In this document: positions 11,000 to 23,484 of the stretch, piece by piece
How positions within the stretch are numbered: position 1 is the first letter of the stretch
How the letters are laid out: each line of letters starts with the position of its first letter
NCBI GenBank assembly: GCA_003550325.1
Contig: QKWP01000220.1
Coordinates: 218,091 to 282,090, forward strand
Source: Gigaspora rosea
Taxonomy: Eukaryota > Glomeromycota > Glomeromycetes > Diversisporales > Gigasporaceae
Direction of reading: 5' to 3'
DNA length: 64,000 nt
The notes under the pieces: generated by a model
Databases searched by the model: none
What the model was told of the DNA's origin: nothing
What the model saw: the letters and a program-made list of their open reading frames with translations, nothing else
Position numbers and translations under genes: made by a program

Positions 11000-11284
11000 T
11001 AGGGTTCCGCAATTTGATTTGATCTTCAAATATTTGAATCAAAGATTTGATCAAATTCAAATTCAAATTTGACTATATTTGATTTGATCAAATTCAAATC
11101 TGGCTAAATTTGATTTGTTTTGATAAATATTTGATTTGATTTGAAAATTACTATTAAAAATTCAAATTCAAATCAAATTCAAATCCAAATATTTAATCAA
11201 ATCAAATTCAAATCAGGGTCAATTTGATTTGATCAAATTCAAATTAACCCAATATTTGATTTAATTTGAATTTGAGAAACCCTA
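11000..11284. mobile_element. hAT-like MITE built of ATTTGATTTGAT / ATCAAATTCAAAT repeats
   Basis: Ends TAGGGTT and AACCCTA are inverted. The flanking octamers TTCGCTTA (10992-10999) and TACGCATA (11285-11292) agree at six of eight positions, as expected of an old hAT target duplication. The interior is a long run of self-complementary ATTTGAATTTGA-type repeats that can fold on itself throughout. Non-coding. Confidence 0.7.
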
Positions 11285-13445
11285 TACGCATATATTCGCT
11301 AATATTCACTCATATTCAGCACTTCCTAAAATGAAAAAAAAACAATAAAAAAAATAAAACAAAAAAAACTGAACACAAAAAAAAAAACAAAATATATAAG
11401 CAAACTTGATAAAAAAATAAATGAAGCCCAAATCTCTATTTCTTTAGTAAGAGTTCATGTTCTTGCAAATTCAAAAATTGTTAAATCCAAGTTGTATTTT
11501 TGTAAAGTACTAGATTAACTTGTAAAAACTTGCAAAAACTTGTGAAAACTTGTGTCTAACTAAATTATTTCCCTAAAGAAGTGTGTTCTCGCAAAGTGCT
11601 GAAATAAAATAAATTAATAAAAAAAATAAAAAAAAAACAAAAAAAAAACCAAAAAGAACAAAAAACATCAAACAAAAAAAATTAAAAGCACTAACTAAAT
11701 CTTTATTTCTTTAAAGAGGTGTTTTTTAAATTTTACAAATTGCTAGTGAAAGTAATTGTGCATTCTGCAAAGTGTCAGAAAGCTGAGTTGGCTTGCGCAA
11801 AGTATCAAAAAGTCATTGGTTTTCTTGCAAAGTACCAAAACATTAGAGTTAGTGTTTTTGTAAAGTGTAAAAATAAAATAAAAAAATTCAAAAAATAATA
11901 AATAAAAAAAAAATAAAAAACAAACTAAAACTAAAAAAAACAAAATGAAACTAAAAAAAAAACTAAAAGAAAATGAAAAACAATGTAAAATTGATAAAAG
12001 ATCTAAATCATAAACAAAAAAAACAAACAAAGATCTAATCTGTTCTTGTAATACAATCATCAAAACATTTTGAAAATATTAGTCAAATGCAGCCTTGATA
12101 TGATCCAGGCTATAGATCTACTGATCCAGCTTGATTTTTTAGTTCTAAAATATTTTGAAAGAATTCAAAATATTAAAAAAAAGAATAGAGAGAAAGGGAA
12201 AAATGAGTAAAAGTGAAAAAGGAATAAAAATTTTACAAAATGGTTTTTTTTAAGTTTTTTTTTCATATTTTATAGAATATATATTTATGATCTATAGCAG
12301 CTTACAGATTAAATGAGTTTAATAAATTTTGAACATTGTTTTGTTTTTTTATTTACCCGGTAATCCAAGTTGAAATTTTCATAGCAGATCAAAACACTAT
12401 ATAATTGTTAAAGATTTGTTAATCATTATATTTCTTTTCAAATAATTAAGATTATAATTGATTTATAAATATATAATGATTTAATATAAAAAATGATATA
12501 TATCGATTATAGATATATATCGATTTTCATCCAATTAATCGATATATAACAATAGTTTATAATCGATATAAACTGATTAAGTGTTATATATCAATCAATA
12601 TCTATATATAAAATTTGCGGATGAACACTCTTTTTATTAGAGATTATGAAGATTCATAATAGGTATAACGTACCATGGGTAAACAGGATAAACAGATAGG
12701 CTTTCATAATTTTGCATCTTGTAATTTTTGTTGCATGTATTTAATTTCTATCATATACAATCATAAGCATATGATTTCTATCATATAAGCCACAATTGGG
12801 ATGATCCTCCTTGTTGCTTTATCAGAGTTATATGATAGACACCATGCGGGTTGAGTATATCTATATTACAATGTGCTCATTTTCCATATTCAGATTTTTG
12901 AGCATCATTGTTGCGATAAGAGTTCTTCTTTTTTTTTTATTCTGTAATAATAACATCAGCAGACTTTAAATCCATTGAATTATCTGCCTTAGCGGGATTC
13001 AGATATTATATACACGTTTTATGTTTATCAATTTTGACTCAAATTTCCAAATAATAAGATCAACTTGATACATATATATGTTCCAATTTTGGTAATATGT
13101 AAGGTTTTATTTTAAATATCTTTCATCAACTATGTATATAATTTTTCTTATGTAAATGTAAGAATAATGATTAAATTAATAAAAAACCTACTTTAATTGA
13201 TAGCCCCTTTAATGCTCTTAAAATTTAAACTTAATAACCATTAAACCCAAAATAATTAAATTAACTGTGTCTGCATAATCCTTATACGCTTAAAAATTTA
13301 AGTATTCTACTAACATAAAATTATTAAATTTATAACATCATATATTGTATTCACTTTAACTAATTTCAAGTTGAAAGTTATAAATTCTGTGTTCATACTA
13401 AAATTTTGAGTAACTTTTCAATATGATATCATTATCAAATGAATA
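11285..13445. other. AT-rich intergenic DNA, no gene seen
   Basis: A- and T-runs dominate 11330-12250. Alternating ATATATCGAT-type palindromes occupy about 12480-12600. The lone 106-codon minus-strand frame at 11743-12063 is Phe/Leu-rich low complexity and is not credible as a gene. Confidence 0.6.
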
Positions 13446-13448
13446 TTA

Positions 13449-13613
13449 GGGGTGTGCCATTTATTACGTGATATTTTTTACTTAGTAGCCACCTCTATCC
13501 ATATATGGTGTGATCACTTTATCTAATTCTGATTAATTAATATAATATATAGATATAATTACTACCTCTAACTATGTATCCATGGTAAAATCATGTGATA
13601 AATGGCATGCCCC
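13449..13613. mobile_element. MITE, 165 bp, TSD TTA (PIF/Harbinger-like)
   Basis: Inverted ends GGGGTGTGCCATTTAT / ATAAATGGCATGCCCC are flanked by TTA on each side (13446-13448 and 13614-13616). A 3-bp TTA/TAA target and G-rich ends fit PIF/Harbinger. It lies 12 bp before recognisable F-box coding sequence. Confidence 0.7.
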
Positions 13614-13624
13614 TTACTATATAA

Positions 13625-15443
13625 CATTTAATAACTTTTGATATAACTATAAAAATTTATTCTCATGTGCACTTGTAAACTATCATTGGTGTAAAATTAT
13701 TATACCAATTTTGTGGAGCGAACCTAGCACTATTTTAAAGATATAAAACTTATAAGAACTCTCATTTTAACGTTAAATGCTGAAGAGCAAGCTTCATTAA
13801 TTTCTTTTGAAATTACCCTTCCAATTTACTCAAAGCTACTGTTGGAATATGCAAGTTATATCACATCTATTAACAGTTATTTGTATAATGCCATTAAAAA
13901 TTGGCTTTGTTATGAAAGATATTTATATTTTAGTTATGAACAAAAACATTTGCTCATATGTGTTTTTGAATGTTTAATTATAATGCTTTTACAAACTAGT
14001 AAAAATCTTAAATATTTATATTTTCTTTATAAAAGTTTTTACAATTAATAATATTTGAAAATCTTTATAATTGCAATGTTCTAAATTTTTTAGAACTTTA
14101 TGAACATTTGATTGGTAATGAAGAAAAAAAGATGATGGCGAATATTCTTTGCAAAAACACTTTGCTAACTTCTTTGAAACTTTGTGAAAATGTACATGGC
14201 CATTTTGAAAAAAATGGAGGAAAATAATTAACAGATGCACATTGTAAGAACAATAATCTGAAATTTTTGATCCTTCAGAAGTTTATTGTTATATCAGATG
14301 AAGGAAAAGCATTAGCAGATATGCTTTGAATGAATACTACGCTGATGTCTCTGGATCTTAGTCATAATTTTTTTAGTCTTGTTAGACTGAAAAAAGGAGA
14401 TATAGCACTTGCGAACATATTCAAGAACACTTTCCTTAAAGACTTGAATCTTCAATCTAATAATTTTGAATCAGAAGTAGGAAAATGCATTAGCAAATGT
14501 ACTTTACAAGTATACCACCTTGAACTTTTTGAATATTAGTAATAATAAATTTGGATCTGAAGAAGGAAAAGCATTTGCCAATTCACTTTGCAAGAATACT
14601 ACATTAGTCTCTTTGAATATTAGTATTAATAATCTTTGGATCAAAAAGAGGAATAAAAATTACCAATGCACTTTGTAATAACAATACCTTGATCTCTTTG
14701 AATATAAGTAATAATAATCTTGGATCAGGTGAAAAAGCATTTGCAAATACACTTTGTAAGAATACTTCACTAAAAGATTTGAATATTTAATGGAATTGTC
14801 TTGGATCAGAAGTTAGCAATTGCACTTTGCAAGAACATTACCTTGATCTCTTTAAATATTAGTAATAATTTACTTGAATCAGAAGAAAAATTATGTTGTA
14901 AATGCACTGACTTCCTTGAATCTTGGTGATAATTATCTTAGAACTAAAGGAGGAGAAGCATTAGCAAATGCACTTTGAAAGAATACTACCTTGATTTCTT
15001 TGAATATTAGTAGAAATTTTTTTAGTTCTAAAGGAGAGCAGATGTGCTTTGCAAGAACACTATCTTGATCTCTTTAAAGATTAATAATAATCATTTTGGA
15101 TTAGAAGAAGGAAAAACATTTGCTAATGCACTTTGCAAAAACATCACTTGGATCAAAAGGAGAAATAGCATTGGCAAACGCACTTTGTAAGAATAATGTA
15201 TTGATTTCTTTGAATATTAGTGGAAATAATCTTGGACCAAAAGGAGGTAAATTTTTAGCAAATGCATATTGTAAAAATACTACCTTGACCTTTTTGGATA
15301 TTAGTGACATTGGATCAAAAGAAGGAAACGCATTAGCAGATGCACTTTGTAAGAATACAATGTTAACTTTTTTGAATCTCCAAGAAAATAGTATTAATTT
15401 TAAAATAAAATCTAACAATAAAAATATAGAAATACTACTATAA
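13625..15443 (+). pseudogene. F-box / leucine-rich-repeat protein pseudogene
   Basis: In intact relatives the N-terminal F-box would recruit Skp1 in an SCF ubiquitin ligase, with the repeats binding substrate. Conceptual reading from 13640 gives YNYKNLFSCALVNYHWC then PILWSEPS, a typical F-box core (LxxxxLVNxxW...PxLW). After a frame shift come TLNAEEQASLISFEITLP and LLEYASYITSINSYLYN (to about 14045), a linker I know from the large fungal F-box families of this group. From about 14130 to 15443 there are roughly 28-residue RNI-type repeats such as ALANALCKNNVLISLNISG, changing frame repeatedly; the best open pieces are 14330-14539 and 15120-15443. No single frame spans it. The minus-strand frame at 15101-15565 is antisense shadow. 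Family assignment is from memory; confidence is high for LRR and moderate for F-box. Confidence 0.78.
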
Positions 15444-16860
15444 TATAAATAAAACATATAGTTAAATATACTATTAAACAATACAATAAAATTATAATTA
15501 CAAAATTGAAAAGCAATACTGTATATCCAGACCAACCTCAAAAATATGATCCTTCTTAAATGCAAGTTTTACTTCTGGACCGAACATATACTAGACCTTT
15601 ATAAATAAATTTTCATATTGTTCTTTAAATGAAAGTCATTAAATATTTGATTCATACAAGTTGCATTTCAATAGGTCTTTTGTATATTTATATGTAAACA
15701 AATAATATAATAAAAAAACAGTATATATAATTAATTAATAATTTTAAGTTATTACAGTATAATTCATATCAATAAATACAATATAATAAAATATTATGAT
15801 ATATAATAAAACCTCATATATTTTAAATTGGTTGGGTGCTAAAACCGTTTTCTTGAAAGATGTTTTTAAGTATCTTTTACGAAAATATGTCTATTTTTGT
15901 TAACCAAAAGCAGAAGATTCTACCAAATGCCCATTTAAAAAAAAAAACTATTAAATTCAAAAAACACACAGGAAACTCTAAAAAAATGCATTTCTTGAGC
16001 AATTTATTATATTTTCTTGTTACCTTTAACTATAATCTAAATGATATCCTAATATAAATATACTTAAAAATTATGGGTGACATAACTCTCACAGGAGAGG
16101 AGAGGGTGTCTATAATTTTCCTTTCTTGAATGAATTTTTTGACATATTTATTCAATATTATTTATTATAGACAATATCAGCTAATTTTTGAAAAAATAGT
16201 AGGAAGAACTTGTCTTCAAATGATTAAATATAGAATATAAGTGGTTTAATTAAAGTAATATTTATTCGATGTGACAAAACTTTACTTTTAATTAGTAATT
16301 TAAAATTTATTTATATGTTTCATGAATTATTATGATAGTTATATCCATAGAGGAAGGGGATCACCAATATAATAATCAGAATTTTGTATGATTTGCTATT
16401 AATTTCATTTAAAATTTACATTATTTATAACATAATTTTACAAAAAATAAAAATTAAAATATGTTTACTATTACAATAAAAATCTTCAATGTGTGAAGAC
16501 TCGCAATTTAAATGCATTTAATGTAAATTTTCATTTTGTCCACAAAAATCTTTTATATTACATCAAATCACATGCTTTTGCACTCTAATTATAAAACCAG
16601 ACTTTGTAGTTTTTCAGATTAAACAATTCAGTTGTATTACAACTCTCTATGAGATTATTTTCAAAAATTCTTAAGATTTTTAAAATAATCATGAAAGAAT
16701 CTTCCTGAATACATCTACCTACTACAGGACTCCAATTATCTATGTGAGCTTATATTTGAGCATTATAGTAAATTTTTTTGATTAGTACTTTTGTTTTGGT
16801 ATATATAAACTATATTTAAATATTAGATAGAACTTTTAACCACATTAAACTTTTTTGAAA
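15444..16860. other. AT-rich intergenic DNA, no gene seen
   Basis: Nothing beyond A/T-rich sequence. The short frame at 15860-16057 is low complexity. Confidence 0.55.
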
Positions 16861-17150
16861 TACAATATCTCTAAAAAAATAAAAAAAAAACCAAAATTTT
16901 GTTCTCTAAAAAAAAAACAAAATTACATTCTCTAAAAAAAAGCCAAAGTAATTACATTTTCTAAAAAAAAAAAAATTGAATTATGTTCTCTAAAAAAAAA
17001 AACAAAAAAAACAAAAAAAACCCTGAATTACGTTCTCTAAAAAACAAAAAATAAACAAAAAAACCTGGAATTACATTCTCTAAAAAAAAATAATTAAATT
17101 TACATTCACTAAAAAAAAACTATTTATATTTTTATATTTACTAAAAAAAA
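16861..17150. repeat. Minisatellite, unit ~30 bp (TTACATTCTCTAAAAAAAA)
   Basis: About nine or ten units of TTACATTCTCTAAAA plus a variable A-run lie head to tail. Variants read TTATGTTCTCTAAAA and TTACGTTCTCTAAAA. Length variation is mostly in the A-runs. Confidence 0.85.
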
Positions 17151-17379
17151 AAAATTTATAAAAAACTTCTTATTAGTTATACCCATTTGATTCATAATCT
17201 TCTATAGATCAGAAATATACTGTATATAGTACAAAATATAAAAAAAACTTAAAAAAATATCTGTTTTACACTATTTTATTGCAATTTTTGTATTTTTCTG
17301 ATTTTTGCATTTTTTGATTTTTGTATTTTTTTAATTTTTGCATTATTATTTGCTGGGTCACTATTATGGCCCGGATTTT

Positions 17380-17550
17380 TCATTAGTATATTTCAAATAT
17401 AAGATTTATTTAAATTACCCATTAGCATTTTTTAAATATATCTATTTTGTCATTCAGCTGTTTTTAAATATAACCTTTTTCTCCAATACCTACTTTTCAA
17501 ATATAACCTTTTTTAAAAAAAGGGCCTCCATTAGCAATTTTTTAAATATA
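17380..17550. repeat. Degenerate ~35-bp repeat (TTTTTAAATATAACC)
   Basis: About five imperfect units of CCATTAGCATTTTTTAAATATAACC lie side by side. The 96-codon frame over this stretch is a product of the repeat. Confidence 0.55.
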
Positions 17551-17599
17551 ACCTTATATAGATTATTCGAGATCCTCCTACTGCCCAAAAATGGGATAT

Positions 17600-19167
17600 C
17601 TAAAGCAGAGAAAAATTATGTGAAATAGGTTCAATCAGTTAGAGACATTTTATATTAGGGCTATGCTAAGGTTAGATAAAAGTAAATAAGTAAATTTTCA
17701 CAATATTTAATATGTTTCATATATAATTTCAGCATTTTATTGTTTTTTTTTAAAAAAAATATATTAATTAGTGTTAAGCAATACAAAGTTAATTTTTCAT
17801 TTTGCATAACCTGCCAACTTAATTTTTTCAAAATATTTTTTTTAAAATAAAATTTCTATTGTACTGTTATCCTATATCCACTTCTTCAAAGATATTAGGT
17901 AACTAGAGCGATCTTAGACAGTGAACACTTTGTGTAACCTCACTTTGTTACTGTGATATATCTAAGTCGGAAGGCGTTTTTTAATAAAACTTAACAAAGA
18001 AGATTTAAGGCAATTTGCAATTACGAAAGAGGCTACAATTAAAAGTATATGAGGATACTAATAACTGTTTGATTTGTGTAGTTAATAGTTGTTTTTATTA
18101 TTGAAAGAGTATGAAGACTCGATGTTGAACTTGGGGTCCACATCGGCCGCTTTTATACATTTTTGTTTTTCACAAATGTAACGGACTATATCTATTACAT
18201 GTGCTATATCTACTACTAATAAAATATATAGTATAAATGATATAAATGTAATATATGAAATAAATGATATATGTGTTATAAATAAAATATAGAGTATATA
18301 TGCTATAAATATGACATGTTTTATAAATGCCATATATGCGTTTTGGCGCGCAGTAGATCGCCTAGCCAATCAAATTGTAGATCTGATACTTGATTATCTA
18401 TTGGTTCCGATCTTGGTAACCAATGGTCGTACAGGGATGATCTATAGCTCATTCGAACCGTCTCATTGAGCTGAGTCGAATGGTGGTTGTTTCACCGAAT
18501 TCTAATCACTGGATCGAGAGTTATGCCCGTTTTTGTGTAATTTTTATAGGTCAACAGTACAAACTATTCTATTTTTGCATTTAATTTTTTCTCCAGTATC
18601 ACCTGATAATGACCTTAATTTTCTGAAATTACCGATAAAACTGATAAAAAAAACAAAATTTTCTAATTTCATGTTAAACTACTCTAATTTAAATCAGTAT
18701 AGCAGAAGTTTATTTTGATTGGTTGTTAAAACACTCCCAAAAAAATATAGATTATTCTCCAAATAAAGTATTAGCTATATCTAGGTGAATTTTATTATGA
18801 AACTTTCAAAAGATTAGTTTAAAGATATATATTTTGTCTTACAATATATCCATAATAACTAATTTATATTTCACAATGTATATAATTTTATTTGTTTTAT
18901 GATAAGTACTCTATTTATTTTACAACAAATACTTTAAGTTTCGTAATACAAACTGCTAAATAATAACATATACAAACATTTTTAAATACTGCTACTATCA
19001 AATATTAAATTTATAAACTACTTATAGCCTAAATATAATAAAAAAAGTAGAGTTTAAAATATTAGTTCTAAATACGCAGTACATTTTACTTTTAGAAAAC
19101 AAGTAAAACTAGAATCTTGCAACTTTTACTTACTAATTGCTTAGGTCGCCGAAGCACTTTTTGACCT
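17600..19167. other. Intergenic DNA with a MITE relic and microsatellite-like TATAAATGA tract
   Basis: About 18165-18340 is an irregular run of ATATAAATGATATAA-type units; the 95-codon minus frame (18082-18369) is mostly that run. About 18560-18680 resembles the reverse complement of about 29760-29880, sharing a TTTAATTTTTTCTCC...TCACCTGAT stretch, so it is probably a relic of the same MITE. The single terminus AAAGTTAATTTTTCATTTTG at about 17785 belongs to the family seen at 29592-29936. No gene is supported. Confidence 0.5.
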
Positions 19168-19175
19168 TTCAAAAC

Positions 19176-20662
19176 TAGAGCTGTTAATCAGTCCGGTCTG
19201 GACTGATGGTCCTTCAGTCTGTCCAGGGACTAGGACGGTCCAGTCCTCTTTAAGACAGACCGAAAGGACTGTCGGTCCTAATAGTAAATATCAAATAAAC
19301 TAAATATTATCTTGATAATATGCATTTTTGAAACAACTATAAATGTTGTTTTTGGTTAAAATTCAATTACAAACCCCTTAGTTTGTAAAACAAGATTAAA
19401 CCACATTTGTGAACAGGCTGTTGTTAATGTTAATAAAATAGAGAAATTTATTAATGACAGCAATAGCATGATTAGTTGATTTACAATTTGCCTATAGGCA
19501 TTATTTTGGAACACAAGTTTGAAACAATCTAATGATTAATTTAGCCGAGAATTTTTAATGATAAAAATTATAATTCGACTAAAATTAACTATTAGCTTGC
19601 CTCAAACTCGTGATCCAAACAATGCCTATATGCAAATATAGTATATTGTTCAATCTGAAATAAGTGTAATCTGCTCAATCTGCATGAAGTAATGAATATA
19701 CTATTATTGTCAAATTATAGATTATCAGTTTTTTTCAATATCAGCACACATTGAAGTTTTTTTCAATATTGGCACACATTGATAAGGATTTATGTATAAT
19801 GTGGATCATCTGGATTTAAAAATTACAATGCCAAAATATCGCATACTAAATTTGGCTAATATATTTTAAAATCAAATTTGCATACTTTCTATTAAGCATA
19901 TTACGGATAATTAATTATTGTTGAAACTTGATAAAAAAATTATTGTCGTATTGTGATGTTAAGATAGTAATACTAGTAAATTTAAAAAACTTTATCATAA
20001 TTCTAATAGCATTCAAACTACGAGTGGAAATAACCAGATACTAGTAGTATACTTTATTTTTTATATTTTTTTTATTAAATATATTAAGTTTATAAATTTT
20101 TAAGTATTTGACAGACATGTAAATGCTAACAATATTTTATTAAAAATATTTTTTTCTATACAAGTAACATCTAATTGGTTTGTTGATTACTTTAATTTTT
20201 TCATATATTAAGACAATTCTTGTCTTGAATCAGTACAAGATTGAACATTTGGCATGCCCAATTATGATTATATTATTCAATCAAATTATCAAGTTTTAAG
20301 TGGTTAAAAGTAATAAAATATCTTATTAACTGATTTTAACTATAATGTTCATATTTACGAAGTTAATTGAATGAGTTATTTTGCTATATTAATATACTAT
20401 ATTATTTCTAATCTATCATTTATGATTATCAAACGTATTAAGATTATATAAGCAAACATTATTAATCTTAAAAGCTTATTGTAATTCTTTATACTGACAA
20501 AATTTCACCATTATAGCAAAAAAGTATTATATTGATCATTGGTCCGTCCGCACTAGCTCTATTCGGTCCTATTTCGGTCCTGGACCGCGTCTAGTCCAGT
20601 TTTTTAAAAGACTGGGCGGTCTTTTAACCAGGACGGACCAGACAGACCGATTAACAGCCCTA
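19176..20662. mobile_element. Non-autonomous hAT element, 1487 bp, TSD TTCAAAAC
   Basis: Ends TAGAGCTGTTAATCAGTC and, inverted, TAGGGCTGTTAATCGGTC are flanked by identical TTCAAAAC (19168-19175 and 20663-20670). Sub-terminal regions of about 130 bp are GC-richer and carry many GGTCC / GGACC motifs in both directions, as hAT transposase-binding regions often do. The ~1.2-kb AT-rich interior has no transposase remnant. A smaller inverted-repeat element lies inside at about 19490-19636. Confidence 0.92.
19490..19636. mobile_element. Nested ~147-bp inverted-repeat element
   Basis: Ends TTTGCCTATAGGCATTATTT and, inverted, TTTGCATATAGGCATTGTTT are followed by a shared CACxAGTTTGA. It is AT-rich between. 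No clean target duplication could be fixed. The GGCATTGTTTGG-like end recalls PIF/Harbinger, but this is tentative. Confidence 0.55.
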
Positions 20663-20670
20663 TTCAAAAC

Positions 20671-22880
20671 TTTTATTTCTTATCTAGTTTTTGAAACTAC
20701 TGTATTGTATCTAACTGCATCTCAAGTAAAAAACAAAAATCAAAAAATGAAATATCAATAACTCAAGTTGGTTTTTATTTGTATTACAAAAAATTTTTTT
20801 ATATAACATGATGATTTTTACTTATAAAAGTACTTTAAAAATTATATATAAAAAAAAGATCGTTGCCAATTATAATTATTCTAATTTTAGCCAATTAAAA
20901 CAAACTTCTGCTATACTATTTAAATCTATGTTTAACATAACCCTCTCTTGATTTTGCAAATTATAGATGAGTTAAACAATATATACAGTATATATATAAT
21001 ATTAGATTCAAATTTCACTTTACATATTACTAAAATAAACCATACAGAAAGATCACCAAAATTAGAGTAGCTGCATGATGCAGTCATGCTAATCCTAGGA
21101 ACATTATATAAGTCAGTTGGAATTAATTAGTCAAATTTTATGAATCATAAGATTTTATAAAATTTTATTAATAAAATTTTATAAAATTTTATAATACATA
21201 AATTTTTATTAATAACTTTAACTTTATGCCTAAGTAAACATATTCAGCACTAAAAATACATCAAATTGGTAGATTTATTTTTATTTTTCTTGAAATTTAA
21301 AGAATAGATGCATAATTTTGGATTTTTGATCAAAAAAGTCAAATTTAAGCAAATTTTAAGTAAAATAAAACCAATTCTGCTGATTTAATGTATTTTTAGG
21401 TGCTGTATAAGTTTATTTAGTGCGTGAAGTTAGAATTATTTAGTAAAAGTTTGTGAATTATAAGAATTTTATTCTATAAAATCTTATGATTCACAAAATT
21501 TTACTAATTAATTCTAACTCCATGCACTAAGTAAACTTGTACAGCACCTAAAAATACATTAAATTAGCAAAATTGGTTTTATTTTATTGAATTTTGAAGA
21601 AAAGATGCTTTAATTTGACTTTTTGATCAAAAATCCAAAATTATATATCTATTCTTCAATTTTTAGTAAATAAAAATATCTACTATTTGATATATTTTTA
21701 GATTTTGAATATGTTTACTTAGAGCATAAAGTTAGAATTAATTAATAAAAATTTTGTGTATTATAATAAAATTCTATAAAATCTTAAGATTTATAAAATT
21801 TTACTAATTAATTCTAATTTAATGCACTAAGTAAACTTGTCAGCACCAAAAATATGCATATTTAGACTCAAACCAGTCTGCATAAAATTTAGAGTCTGAG
21901 TCTGGTCTGATCCTGGACCGGACCCAAACTGGACCTATTCCAATCCTGGCTGGACCCAAACTGGACCTAATCATATGTTGTTTAAATCCCCTCTCTAAAA
22001 AATTTTAAATTTGTTATGTTTAAGCAAAAAATTAAATTGGAGTGGCCTTATGTAAACTGAAGAATTAACTTTGCATGACCTTAGATGTGAAAATGAATTA
22101 ATTTGGGCCACACAAATTTTTTTTTAAAAAAAGAAAGTTTGTAGTTTCATTTTTACCAAAAGAAATTGAAGTTTGTCTTTCATCAAGGGTTTCATCATTT
22201 TGGGTTAATTGATCAGTTCAGTCTACCCACAAAAATAAGGCTAAGGGACATAGGAAATATTCATATGATTGGCAGATCTACCTGTGATTTCCTGTGATAA
22301 TTAGCCAATCAAATATATAATTTTTAAAAAGATTTTATCATTTTAATACTACAGAAATGAAAAGAACTTCATATTAAGAAGCTTACAAACTATTGATATA
22401 TGTAAAAAGAATTTCTCTTTTTTAAAAATAGATAAATAATATATAAGTAGATATTTATTATTAATAAACCCAAGCTCAAATTGATCAAAAAACTCAATGT
22501 GAATAGATTATTAATGAAGCTATCTTATCTTTTATTCTATTTTGAAAATTATTTAAAATAATTCTATCTTATTTTAAATACCACAACCTTTATTGAAGAT
22601 AACCCACATAAATAACCCTTAGCCCATATAATTATAAATAAAACAATAACACTTAGATATTATCAACTACTACTTAACCCAAAGTTACATTTATTACTCT
22701 TGTAATATAACTTTATAAACAATATACAGTAAACATTAGTACAAGCTTATTATTATTATAATATATAGCATATTTAACAGTATCCAAGTTTAAAGCTTAC
22801 ATGTAGCATTTCAATCTTCTTTTTTTATTGACCGTTTTTGGCATTTAAAACATATATACAGTTAATATAACTAGTATTAG
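20671..22880. other. Intergenic DNA with inverted repeats, no gene seen
   Basis: Contains the alternating inverted repeats at 21105-21850. Near 21890-21975 there is a GC-richer GGACC-type stretch (CTGGACCGGACCCAAACTGG) that resembles the sub-terminal part of the 19176-20662 element. Otherwise AT-rich. Confidence 0.55.
21105..21850. repeat. Alternating inverted repeats, three arm pairs
   Basis: A module (ATAAGATTTTATAAAATTTT...TAAACATATTCAGCAC...AAATACATCAAATTGG...GATGCATAATTTTGG...TTTTTGATCAAAA) appears at about 21130-21340, inverted at about 21345-21470, direct again at about 21475-21660 and inverted at about 21665-21780. The four arms can pair in more than one way. No coding content. Confidence 0.7.
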
Positions 22881-22885
22881 CAGTA

Positions 22886-23146
22886 TATGGAGTCTTTGCC
22901 TTGAAAATCACGTTCCGACATTTCTGATCGGGCTAATTTGGACAAATTCAAACTCACGTACCAATTCGTGTTTATATGTAAATCCCTTTACATTTATTGA
23001 TTTTGATGGTTTATTCAATAAACTATCGAATCAATAAAGTCAGGGGTGATTTACATATAAACACGAATCGGCACACGGGTTTGAGTTTGTCCGAATTAGA
23101 TCGATCGGAAATGTCGGAACGTGATTTTCAAGGCAAAGACCCCATA
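22886..23146. mobile_element. Fold-back MITE, 261 bp, arms ~110 bp
   Basis: The outer ends read TATGGAGTCTTTGCCTTG and, inverted, TATGGGGTCTTTGCCTTG. The arms pair on through TTTTCAAGGCAAAG and ACGTTCCGACATTTC to GTTTATATGTAAATC. TA flanks both sides (22884-22885 and 23147-23148), suggesting a TA target. Non-coding. Confidence 0.82.
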
Positions 23147-23152
23147 TAGTAA

Positions 23153-23413
23153 AAATATTCATTTTTAAGTGAAATTCTTGGAGAGGTGGATTATTTTGGA
23201 TTAATTTCAACAGTGAATATCTATGTTCGTTTAGAGCTAGAATTTGCTTTCGTAGTGATTTTTTTGTTGGTAAAATGTTACGTTTTCAAAAAGTACTTTA
23301 AAGTGTATAAAGAAGTTACCCAGGCAATTGATTTATATCAGCTAATCAGAAGAAAGTCGTCCTATGAGGCTGGTGGCGACCCGCCCATTGACCCGGCTGT
23401 TGGGGTCAGCTAA
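23153..23413 (+). CDS. Possible terminal exon of an unknown membrane protein
   Basis: An open frame runs from the stop at 23150 to a stop at 23411-23413. There is no ATG near the left end, so if real it is a last exon whose upstream part is not visible. The protein reads SEILGEVDYFGLIS, then a strongly hydrophobic stretch (FAFVVIFLLVKCYVF) that could be one transmembrane segment, then a basic stretch (FKKYFKVYKEV) and a polar tail ending GGDPPIDPAVGVS. Codon use is less AT-driven than in the surroundings. It is squeezed between two MITEs, at 22886-23146 and 23485-23692. I recognise no family and would not exclude a chance frame. Confidence 0.4.
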   Translation, partial: KYSFLSEILGEVDYFGLISTVNIYVRLELEFAFVVIFLLVKCYVFKKYFKVYKEVTQAIDLYQLIRRKSSYEAGGDPPIDPAVGVS

Positions 23414-23484
23414 TATCACTAGTCATTACATTCCAATTTAAGTGATGCTTGGTAATCAAATACTGTATCTCTAAATTTTCATTT

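Noticed and set aside
11743-12063. 106-codon hydrophobic minus-strand frame
   Set aside because: Product of A-rich low-complexity DNA; no motif.
15101-15565. 154-codon minus-strand frame
   Set aside because: Antisense of the LRR repeats, which are recognisable only on the plus strand.
18082-18369. 95-codon minus-strand frame starting MARRSTARQNAYMAF
   Set aside because: Most of it is the TATAAATGA tract; the N-terminal part alone is too short to assign.
23170-23183. GTGAAATTCTTGGA, identical to a conserved 18S rRNA word
   Set aside because: Homology stops after these bases; the surroundings are not rRNA.
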